Source: Synchiropus splendidus
Taxonomy: Eukaryota > Chordata > Actinopteri > Syngnathiformes > Callionymidae
Reading direction: 5' to 3'
Assembly: GCF_027744825.2 (NCBI RefSeq)
Contig: NC_071335.1
Span: 14,760,501 to 14,824,500 of the forward strand
DNA length: 64,000 bases
The notes beneath the pieces are model-generated. The model searched no databases. It was not told the DNA's origin and saw only the letters and a list, made by a program, of their open reading frames with translations. A program made the position numbers and the translations under genes. Positions within the stretch are counted from its first letter, which is position 1. The number at the start of each line of letters is the position of its first letter. Below, in pieces: positions 31,558-47,172 of this stretch.

Positions 31558-32172
31558 TGTGCTTGTGTGTGAGGATTTCTCCCCCTTAAAATTCATAATA
31601 AATGCACCTTTAGTGAAAGTCTCGAGTTCTATTTTGTGCCACACAACCGACAAAAGCAATATTTGTTCACTATTTTGCATAAAAAGAAAAGAACAGTACA
31701 ACTTTGTTACTCTGTTACTGGTAAAAAAAACAAACAAACAAAAAAAAACATTCAAATGATGAACTGATGTTCATTTTAAGTCTCTTGTTTTTATTGTTGT
31801 GTACGTCTTCGTTTATGCAGCTGACCAACTGCAACTGAACTGTTCACTCAGCTCATTCCCTGTCCAATTGACCTGTCGCTGTGTTGTAATTCAGGAGTGT
31901 TTTTTTTTTTTTTTTTTTACGGTAAATACAATCTAACAAAAGAAATCTAGGCAAGGTGCAAGTGAACTAAGCACTGAGCAGACAGAGCCATCTAGTGGGC
32001 TCTGACAGGCTGCTCTGTCTTCAGTGGAACATTAAATGGTTAATAAGAAATAAAACACAGCATTATTTTAGGGAGTCGATTGGTTTTGTCTTGGATAGGT
32101 GATGGTCAAAAAACACTTGTTTGTTTGAGAGTAAAGTTCTTCACCTGTGAATGATTCACCAGCTTCTCCAGC

Positions 32173-32181
32173 ATAAAAAAA
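32173..32181 (+). promoter_or_regulatory. TATA-like box of the Kazal gene
   Basis: ATAAAAAAA preceded by C, 38 bp before the first codon. It gives a very short 5'UTR, as is usual for pancreatic or epithelial SPINK genes. Confidence 0.5.
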
Positions 32182-32218
32182 GCAGCGTTCTGATTTGACT
32201 TCATCGCGCGGCTGCATC

Positions 32219-32977
32219 ATGACTGGAAGAGCCGTCTTGTTGCTCCTGCTGCTCGCCTGCGGGGCCACAGGTCACTCTCTTGTCAGCTGTCTCAGCTGTA
32301 TTGCCGTCACACTCTGCTCATGACCTGTTCTCGCTTCACTCCACAGCTGCGCCAGTGGGACAGGTGAGTGTGTGAGACAGCACTGAAGTCGTCTGTGATG
32401 GTGATGGTCATTTTGGCGTGGCAGCTGTCTTGCCCCAACACAGGTGAGGCCATGATGTGCCCCATGGTGTGGACTCCCCTCTGCGGCAGCGATGGAAGGA
32501 CCTATTCCAACGAGTGCATGTTGTGCGCCGAAAGACAGTGAGTCAGCCACCAAAAATCCGGTCTTTGGAAAATGAACAGTGGAATTGGAATGTGTTTCTA
32601 TTTCGTAACTTCATTCTTCCATATGGCATTACACCAAAAGAACGGTGTCATACATACACAGTGACCTTGTGAGGGTCGCAGTCATCCTGGTTCAGAGCCA
32701 CGTCGTGGCGCCCGAACTACTGGGCTGGTGTTGTTTCAGTGAAGGGTCATTGAAGGACAATTGAAAGAACCACAGAGTTTCCAAAAAGTCTGAAAATGTT
32801 GCTGCTAATTTTCGACGACCACATCAAAAAGTCCTCCGTTTTCACTCTTCTTCGATCTAACCATGTGTTTTATGTGTTTCCAGGCGGACGGGGATGGACA
32901 TACAAGTGGCCAGACAGGGAACCTGCATCGTCAAAGCGCAGCATCTCACGTCTCACAAGTCTGTTTCCGCCTGGTGA
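32219..32977 (+). CDS. Secreted Kazal-type serine protease inhibitor (SPINK-like)
   Basis: Four exons join in frame: 32219-32270, 32347-32363, 32425-32537, 32884-32977, about 91 residues. Residues 1-19 form a signal peptide with a poly-Leu core ([18 protein letters not shown]). One Kazal domain follows with all six cysteines in the expected spacing: C2 to C3 is 7 residues, then [11 protein letters not shown] and MLC, then the last Cys after a 15-residue loop. By homology to pancreatic trypsin inhibitor the reactive bond follows the second residue after C2, here Met (P1) then Val, which suggests elastase- or chymotrypsin-like targets and not trypsin. A 15-residue tail follows the last Cys. The tiny second exon (17 nt) codes the end of the signal and the linker. 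Which SPINK it is cannot be told. Confidence 0.88.
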
Positions 32978-33013
32978 ACAATAAAGCAGCAGCCCACGTT
33001 GTATTGAGTTCTT

Positions 33014-33019
33014 AATAAA
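33014..33019 (+). terminator. Poly(A) signal of the Kazal gene
   Basis: AATAAA 37 nt after the stop. A second AATAAA lies only three bases after the stop (32980) and is less likely to be used alone. Confidence 0.5.
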
Positions 33020-33374
33020 CACGATGGAAACCAACAACAAGCTGCAGAGCTGGGGTCAGTTTTCATCAGGTCCCAGTCAGATGGCTGCTTCCTGGACAAG
33101 TCCTGATTTCCTAGTGACTCAGTGTCAGCTAGGGCTGCGCGGTGTGTGAGTGGTTCCTGTTGCAGGCCCACAGCAAGATAGTTACTGTGGTTTTCTCCCA
33201 AACATTTCGGCATCTGTCTGTGCACCGAGACTCTCTGTTTTGTGAATTCTTCTCCAAAATATCCCCAAGTGTGTAAACAGGAAAACACAGTTAACCAGGG
33301 GCATATAAACTTTCGGTCATCTCTGAAAACAAATACCTGTTTGCACTCTGAGTAACACAGTGTGAATCAATAGT

Positions 33375-33416
33375 GCGTGCGTGTGTGTGTGCGTGTGTGC
33401 GTGTGAGTGCGTGTGT
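33375..33416. repeat. GT/GC-rich dinucleotide repeat
   Basis: Imperfect (GT)n interrupted by GC and GA units, in the gap between the Kazal gene and stra6l. Confidence 0.85.
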
Positions 33417-33738
33417 AAGAATGAGCCAAAGGTCGTCAGCGACAGTGACGTTGTGAATCCAGGAAACAGAAGCGAAATCCAGTGTAGCTTCCTCAATTTC
33501 AATGAAAAGGCAGCAATTGGAGCTACAATGGATCAAAGGGATGAAAAGTGAGTAGATGGGCGAACTGTTCTTGTCAAATGAACCTGATAAAGCATATGCT
33601 GATACGGATGTGATAGAGATTTGGTGCCACTTCTCGTCATGGTTGCATAATAAATCGCTTATTTTGCATAATCCACACTTTCCGCTGCGAGACGCTGTGC
33701 GATCACTTGAGCTGTGTGTGTGTCTTCCTTCCAGTGAC

Positions 33739-39947
<6,209 letters not shown>

Positions 39948-40268
39948 ATTCTAACTGATTCTGGGAAACGCCCCTTCTTCTTCATCCTGTCTGTCTGCTT
40001 GCTTTTAAGGCTGCTGGTATAGGACAGATTGATATATAGATGGCAGTGTGCCTGTGAAAGGTCATTTTATAGTTGACCTGAGCATAACACAGTTGAAGGT
40101 CAAATCCAGGAGTTTCCCTCTAACTGTGCCTCTTTGAATGAGGAATCTGAATTTGCTGTCTCACCTGCCTTTACAAGTATATTCCGAAAAATAATCATGT
40201 ATGCATTGTTGTGGGGAAAAATATATATTAATTTATTTTTGTTTTTCGCTACACGTATCATTGGTGAA

Positions 40269-40274
40269 TAATAA
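40269..40274 (+). terminator. Poly(A) signal of stra6l
   Basis: AATAAA 322 nt after the stop, followed by GT-rich sequence. Another AATAAA is near 40331. Confidence 0.6.
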
Positions 40275-40904
40275 AGTAAGTTATTGTGTGTTGTATAATT
40301 GCCTGATCTGAATTGTCTGATCAATGTTTAAATAAACGTTTTAATGTTCAAGAATAGAGTTGTGCCTTTCTCTTCAAGTTTGAATGCAAAGAAAACTTTC
40401 AGTTTTTAGAACTGCATTAAAAACATCTAAATCTATCACTTATAAGACACTTGATTTAACTCAACAAAACAACAGAACAAAATAGACAATATACAGGGAA
40501 AAAAAGCTCCAGTTAAAAATATTATTATTAATACATTATTGCCTGACATATATACTACGATATATTCTTTTTATTTGTCGTCGTCTTGAACAAACTCCGA
40601 GTGCAATATGCCCAATTAGACAGCAGGTGGCAGTAGAATGCCAGCAGCAGCATTTTGTCGATGGCAGAAGCGTCAAAACGTTAATAAATCTTCGTTTTGT
40701 CAGACACAGAGTCGTGAAAATTGATTCATTTCAATGAATTGATTGTATAGTGCGTTTAACAAAGCAAGCCTTTATTAAACACGGTGACGAATTTAACCGA
40801 AGTCATGTGACCGGAAGTACTAGAAAAGATCGGCGAAATTGATCCTTGATACTTGTGTAACTCACTGACAAAGTCTCCACAAACTTCTCGCCTTTGTAGT
40901 AACG

Positions 40905-41210
40905 ATGACCACCGTGGGTAAGTGAAGTGAAGATGTCATTTCAATGTGAGGAGCGAGCTGACAATTGTTTGTCGACACTGGGAAGCTTTTCAGTGTGCTT
41001 TGTTGTCGCTTCGGCTGTCGTCATAACTCGTGACGTCACATGGACTTTGTTGCGTAGGGAGTTCGCGCCTTTCATCTTTTTGACTTTATTCTTTTTGAAT
41101 TTAAAGCTCCACTCATGAGTCTAGCGTCAGACCATCGAAGTCCAGTCGCCATAGTATTTGAGCGGACGTCTCCCACAGCGAAGCCGAACAAGCTGAAGTC
41201 TTACTCCAAA
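40905..41210 (+). other. Two candidate 5' exons of an unidentified transcript
   Basis: An ATG at 40905 begins a 13-nt coding piece ending at a consensus donor (40917, GTAAGT). A second exon, 41107-41210, starts after TTTAAAG and ends at another consensus donor (GTAAGT). Joined, they read 39 codons without a stop, starting MTTVAPLMSLASDHRSP and ending KLKSYSK. Just upstream lie CATGTGACC and CCGGAAGT, typical of TATA-less promoters (USF and ETS-like). The next acceptor on this strand is at 41565, the first cadherin exon, where this reading frame is not the cadherin frame. It may be a 5' leader of the cadherin with an upstream ORF, or the start of a separate gene. I do not recognise the peptide. 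Confidence 0.4.
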
Positions 41211-41577
41211 GTAAGTACAAAAGAGTTTCTGTTTGACAGTTGATGACGCAACACCATGCCGTTGGTGTAGCAAAGCTAATTTAAGTTTTGCTGTGATCAA
41301 ACTGTCAGGTGAATCAGTAGGATCTACTTTAAATTAGGTTTGCATCTTGAAAACTGTTTACCATCACTCCGATCGAGGTTTTAGAAGAACGCTGTTGACC
41401 ACAAAAATCATAAATTACCACTCATTGCATTTTTGTTCTCGTTGTTTGTTTGTGCTTTGCGTGGTCTATTTTTCTTTATTCTACATGAAGAGTTTCACTT
41501 GAATGTGAATGGTTGCCAGCCTCATCATATGCTGACCACAGTCGCTCTCGATCTTCTCATGCAGTATCTTGGCAAAC

Positions 41578-44500
41578 ATGCGGACGCTCTACGGCTTGGT
41601 TGTCTTGCTCAGTCTGGCTGTCTTCTTGGACTCCAAGTCTTTGAGGGGACACGGAGAAAAGGATGGATCTGCTCCAGAGGACACCAGATCAGAGCTGAAG
41701 GGAGTGAAGCAAGCCTCTTGGAGGAATAGGTTTTTCGTCAGAGAAGGAATTGGAAAAGGCCAGTTCATTGGCAAGGTAAGAGCTTTCCTGCCGTCACACT
41801 CCCAAATAGGTTAAACTTCTATCTCATGAACTACTGAATGGACTCAAACTCTCTCTGAAGTGGTCAAATAAAAAACTTGACAGGAGGCCAGGAACAGTTT
41901 GGGAGTTTTACACGCCACTGAAAGTCGTTGGAAACTTTTATAGTAAAAGTGAAATGATGAAAGAATAATGGAAAGTTAAGTGAAGACAATATAGCATTAA
42001 TGGTCCGAGCTGTCGAGATTTGACTGGACAAAAAGGTAATTCAGATGCAGTGTATGGAATCATTTCTTCATTTTTGAAATCTGACTTCCACTTCAGCTCC
42101 ACTCCGACGACGACGTTGGTGACGGCAGCGTACAGTATATTCTTTCTGGAGAAGGAAATGGCGACGTCTTCACCATTAACCATGAAAGTGGAGAGCTGTT
42201 CACCACGCGGAGTCTGGACCGGGAGGAGAAGGCCGTCTACTCCCTAACATTCAAAGTAGTTAACACGCTGACGGGTCAAGTCGTGGAGCCAGAGACCGAG
42301 TTCTCTGTGGTGGTGCTCGACGTGAACGATCACGCACCGGCATTCAGCCAAGACACATATGTTGCAACGGTTCCTGAGCATTCCAACTTGGGTGAGTCCC
42401 AGGCCGAGACCCAGAGCAAAACCTCATGTCCTCCTTCACCACCTCCATAAATCTCCTCTTTGGCCTTCCTCTCCACCTTCTGCCTGGCAGTTCCAACCTC
42501 AACCTCTTCCTACCAATGTACTGGCTCTCTCTCATCTGTACATGTCCAAACCATCTCCATCTAGCCTCTCTGACTTTGTCTCCTGAACACCTGGCATGTG
42601 CTGTCCCTCTGATATACTACCTCCATCTCATTCTTCACTAGACATGTTCCCTGTCTCTCCTTTGTTTGAGTCCAAATCATCTGTCCTCTGTAACTTTGTG
42701 CCCAAGTTCTCCACATGAGTTGTCACTTCTAAGTCTATTTCTTGTACAACTGTGTAATAAACATACATCATGGCAAGCTCACTTGAATCTTCAGAATCAA
42801 TGCTATTTAATCTCATCTGTGTCTGGTCTTGTCCTTTATGTCTATCAGGAACTTCGGTGACCCAGGTCACTGCTACGGACGTCGATGTGGGCCTCAATGG
42901 TCAAATATTCTACAGCATCACTGGAGAACACAGCTATTTCTCTGTGGATCCCACTACTGGTATGTTTGCATCCACATAGAATTCAAGATTCAGTAACATT
43001 ATATTAATTTCTGTTGTTGTTTAGGTGTGATCCGGAGTGCGGTCGGCGCCGGTGACCTGGACCGAGAGCAGATGGAAAATCACCAGGTGTTTGTGAAAGC
43101 CACTGACATGTCTGGACAGAAGAGAGGATTGTCTTCCACCACCGTGGTCAACATTACTGTAACCGACATCAACGACAACCTGCCTCGCTTTGCCCAGGGT
43201 AAGATGGGTTCACGAGTGTCGCACTCATCTGTGACGCCTGCGCGAGGAACATGTGTGACTTGCTGGTTTGCTTCAGGTGAATACCAGTTCAGTGTCCCGG
43301 AATCCATCAAGCCCGGCAGCACAGTGGGCAGACTCAAAGCAACCGACCCAGACGTGGGAAAGAATGCAGAGATGCAATTCTCCATCATCGATGGAGACCA
43401 CACGGGCATGTTTGAGATCTCCACAGACAAGGACACCCAAGAAGGGGTCATCATTGTTCGCAAGGTCAGGAAGTTACCGACAGACTCACATCCGTCTTGA
43501 ATCATAACATTAAATTGTGTGCTTCGCAGCCTTTGGATTATGAGAGGAAGCAGTCGTACACGGTTCTCGCCAAGGTCAAGAACCAAGTGCAGACTCATCC
43601 AATGTCGGCAGGCTCTGTCGACATGGCCCAGGTTGAGATCAGCGTGGAAGATGTGGATGAACCCCCCGTTTTTTACAAGGAACATTATCTGATGGAGGTG
43701 AAGGAGGATGCTTCAGTGGGCACGACGATTGGCTTTGTCTATGCCATGGACACCGACAGACCCCAAACACCTGTCAAGTAAGCAACCTGAGAAGCAGAAA
43801 AAAAAACTCTACACTTGACACTGGTTTCCAAAACACTTTCCAATATAACTTTGACGCCCTCTACTGCTCCCACACATTGTCTTCCAAAGCCTGTAACCCT
43901 GTTAGCAAATGCATTTTCGTATTGAAAACATCAGCTTGTCTTCTGCATCAGAGCCATGACTTCTCAACTTTCTCTTTGGCAGATATTCTATCGACCGGGA
44001 CACTGATATAAACCACAGGTTTGACATCGACGAAGCCAGTGGTACTCTCACCGTGGCCAAGAGCTTGGACAGGGAGGCGGCAGCCTGGCACAACATTTCA
44101 GTCATTGCGACTGAAGCTTCAGATAATCCTCCCGACAATAGCCGTGTTCCTGTTTACATCCGCATCCAGGACATCAACGACAATCCCCCCATGATGGTCG
44201 TGGAGTCTGCCTCCTTTGTTTGTGAGGGGCATCAAACTGCTGGTCAGGTGTGTGCTGGTTTATTTGATCATCTTTTGGGGGTGAAAAAATTCTGTGATTT
44301 TTGTGTGGCAAAATGTAATACTTCAGCCTCATCTCCTTGAATACACTCACAATGAGTGCTGCTTTTTTGTTCTGAGTCAGTGGAAGCATTGTGTTTCAGC
44401 ACTGAGCGACTAAAGCTGATTACCTTTCCTGCTCTTGTCTTTCAAAGCTGGTCCAGACAGTGACTGCTGTTGACCTCGATGAGCCGCCGAATGGACACAA

Positions 44501-45983
44501 GTTTTCTTTCAGCATGGCACCTGATGAAGAGAAAACCAGTCTGTTCACTGTCCAGGACAATGGAGGTGAGACACACTCAAGCCAGGATACTGTTCTAACT
44601 CAGTGATTCTTAACCACAGGGCCGGGGCCCATGGTTGGGCCTTGAGCGCCTCCTAGAAGGCTGCTAAAAGTTTTTTGTTTTACACATTTGGGCCGTGAGG
44701 GCAGCGAGACGCTAAGCTTTTATACATTAGCCACGTATGGTGGCAGTAGTGTGTCACTGAATTGACTTGACAGTTGCAAATCTGTGATGGCTAACAACTA
44801 TGGAGAAGTTTTTGAATAGAAAAAAAAGTGATGCTGACCCCCCAACTGTTCATGAAAACACCCGTTGAAGCAGTTTTGAAAATTAATTGGAACATTTTAT
44901 GGCGATACTTTCCTTTACACTGCACTTATATCTCCTTTGGAGTTTAAATAAAATATGTTATTTTTATTTTAGGATATTTAGACGGATGATTTTATTATAT
45001 TTATGTTATTCAGAATTTCATTCCGTTTTTCCAATTTTCTCAATAGTTTGCATCAAGTGTATTTTTTTCTTTTTTCTTCAGTAAATTTGATGAACATGCC
45101 TTGCACCTGGTTATGATACTGGTTGGACTTTTCGATGACAAATATCTTAGCGATGATCACATGGTTTCATGTCATTTCACAAGGTTTCTGTTTGTTTATG
45201 TGTGAGTAGATTAAATATGGTTGTTGATCACAAATGAAATCAAGAATAATGAATCAGTCCTTACTTGGATGGGCCCCGGGCCCATTTGTTAGGGGAAAGG
45301 TGGGCCCGGTGATCAAAAAGAACCACTGTTCTAACCAATCTTTTCCAAATCCAGACAACACTGCAGGGATCCTGACCCGACAAGCCAACTTCGACCGTCT
45401 CAGCCAAAATGTCCACCAGGTTCCTGTGGTGATCACTGACGGTGAAACGCCCATGCACGTCAGCACCAGCACAGTGATCGTGAAGGTTTGCTCCTGCAAG
45501 CGTGAAGGCCACTGCGACAGCGAGGCGGAGTCGTTCTTCGGAACACTCGGCGTTCGAGAGTACATCATCATTTTCCTGGCGCTCGGATCCATTCTGCTGA
45601 GTACGTTCACATCCATCTTTGAATGTAAAACAGGCTGGTCATCTTCTAATGAGCTGCCCTGGAAGTTCACTCCCAAAGATCTGTGGTTAGGAGGGTGAAC
45701 AAAGAACACGGAAGGAACACGGTTGATGAATCTTTTGAACCATTTAATGGCTTCCTCCATTTAGTAACTGCCTTTAGGTTACATTTTAGTTCTTGCTCTG
45801 TTGACTAGCTGGAAGTTGATGACGTTTAAATTCAATGAGAAGCTAAAATGTGAACTCATGATGTCTCCTCTGCTGTGTCTCACAGTGGTCTGCGCTCTGG
45901 TGAAAATCTCGTGTATGAGGATGAAGCCAACACCGTCCGTCCCATCAGGACCAGACACTGCTGCACTGGCACTTGTTTCATAG
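41578..45983 (+). CDS. Type II-like cadherin with five ectodomains and a short cytoplasmic tail
   Basis: A calcium-dependent adhesion protein. Coding exons: 41578-41775, 42097-42391, 42849-42959, 43025-43198, 43277-43464, 43530-43777, 43983-44247, 44448-44565, 45355-45600, 45886-45983; 646 residues. Signal peptide [19 protein letters not shown], a short pro-region without an obvious RxKR site, then EC1 (FFVREG, GKLHSDDD), with LDRE, DVNDHAP, DINDNLP, DVDEPP and DINDNPP calcium motifs marking EC1 to EC4, and EC5 ending in a Cys-rich CSCKREGHC stretch. The helix [14 protein letters not shown] spans the membrane. The tail is only about 35 residues with no catenin-binding domain. If the exon at 45355 instead runs on to 45694 (donor GTGAAC), the last exon is read in another frame to a stop at 46111, giving 720 residues with [10 protein letters not shown] but still no catenin site. 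Repeat spacing is that of type II cadherins; the orthologue is not identified. Confidence 0.85.
42395..42640 (-). mobile_element. Non-LTR retrotransposon (LINE) 3' fragment
   Basis: Read on the reverse strand, the intron encodes [20 protein letters not shown] and [16 protein letters not shown], the C-terminal part of a LINE reverse-transcriptase polyprotein. The same block occurs at 56386-56994. Truncated and non-functional. Lies in the cadherin intron 42392-42848. Confidence 0.75.
44601..45328 (+). mobile_element. Non-autonomous hAT transposon with 8-bp target duplication
   Basis: The ends are CAGTGATTCTTAACCAC and, reversed, CAGTGGTTCTTTTTGATCAC, typical of hAT terminal repeats. The flanks are TTCTAACT (44593-44600) and TTCTAACC (45329-45336), an 8-bp target duplication with one mismatch. 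Inside, an ATG at 44800 opens [16 protein letters not shown], like the start of a hAT (ZBED-type) transposase, but a stop follows within about 22 codons and the rest is deleted. It fills most of the cadherin intron 44566-45354. Confidence 0.85.
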
Positions 45984-46254
45984 ACGTTTTAATGTGTCAT
46001 CTTCATGGACGATCTCTCATGCTGCCAAGACTGTTGGTTATGATTGTACATATTGTATTTATTTTAGTAGCGCAACATCCCTGCAAAAACATGACAACAA
46101 CAATGTTTTGAGTCACTGTGCACTGATTTATATATATATATAAATATTTTTTTTTATATTTTATTTTAAAAACTGAAAAAAGTAATTGATTGTTTATTTT
46201 TCACTGGGTGAGATAGCAGCGATTCCGTCCCTTGCAGGGAAAAGCAGAGCTCTT

Positions 46255-46260
46255 AATAAA
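46255..46260 (+). terminator. Poly(A) signal of the cadherin gene
   Basis: AATAAA about 270 nt after the stop at 45983 (150 nt after the alternative stop), followed by GTTGTTGTT. Confidence 0.55.
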
Positions 46261-46519
46261 CACGATTGTTGTTCATGAAACTGTTGTTGGTATTATTTCA
46301 CATCTGCGCGTGATGTGCTTGTTAGCGTTTGCTCTGGTCTCGCGAGAGTTGGCGTTACTGACTACGCAGCTCGTTCTACTTTTGCACTGTCGATATTTCA
46401 CCGCTCGCGAATGTATGACGTATCAGGTAAATCTTCAAATCGACTACAATAAAAAAAAAAACGACAGCAAACAACCAAATTTTGATTAAATTGCGTTTAG
46501 GATTTGTGGTTTAAAAAGA

Positions 46520-46582
46520 AAATCTCGTCTGGTGTTTTTCACTTCGAACGTTGCGACTGAGCAAAACACCTGTCGAAGCCAG
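46520..46582 (+). other. tdrd7: tdrd7 exon 1, non-coding (start approximate)
   Basis: A consensus donor (CCAG|GTAAGT) ends at 46582, 590 bp before the start-codon exon. No TATA box is evident. The exon start is a guess from sequence composition. Confidence 0.45.
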
Positions 46583-47172
46583 GTAAGTAACTTTATGCTG
46601 CCAAACAAATGTTTGCAGCAGTATTCGATCAAACGTCATCGTACATATTCATATTCTTGTCTGAATGTTATGATAGTCTTCGAGTGACGTGTGCTAGCTG
46701 CGAGCTCGAATGCCATCTACTTCCCCGCACAATTACATGTAGAGATATTTTTAGTGTTTGGTTCGTCGAAAGTAAAGTCGGTTAAACGTGACGTACATTA
46801 ATGGTTGTATTATTGCTGCTTGTGCGAGGCTAAACGTATCGTATGAGCACGTGCACTTGCGTTAGCGTGACCTGCCTGCAGTGGCCCGTCATTTGGTTGA
46901 CTCCGAAATAGAATACAAAGCATTCGTGGAGTCAGTACCTGTATGGGATTTGTGTATGTAAGTGTTCCTCCATTTAGTCCAGTCAAAACTGCAAAAAGCG
47001 TGGCAGTAACACAGAAAGTAGAACGCCTCCAGGTTTGTTTTGATTTGGTCTTGGCGTTTCAAAGAGCAATGTTTTCACTTACCTGTATTAAACCCTGCGT
47101 CTTATTGATGTGCAATTGCGTGAACTTGCCGAATAAGCCAATGGTGACTTTTTAAACTGTGTATTTTTCAGG

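Noticed and set aside
31225..31572. Open frame of repeated LSIYLS/CLSV units
   Set aside because: It is the translation of the tetranucleotide array and has no start context or conservation expected of a gene.
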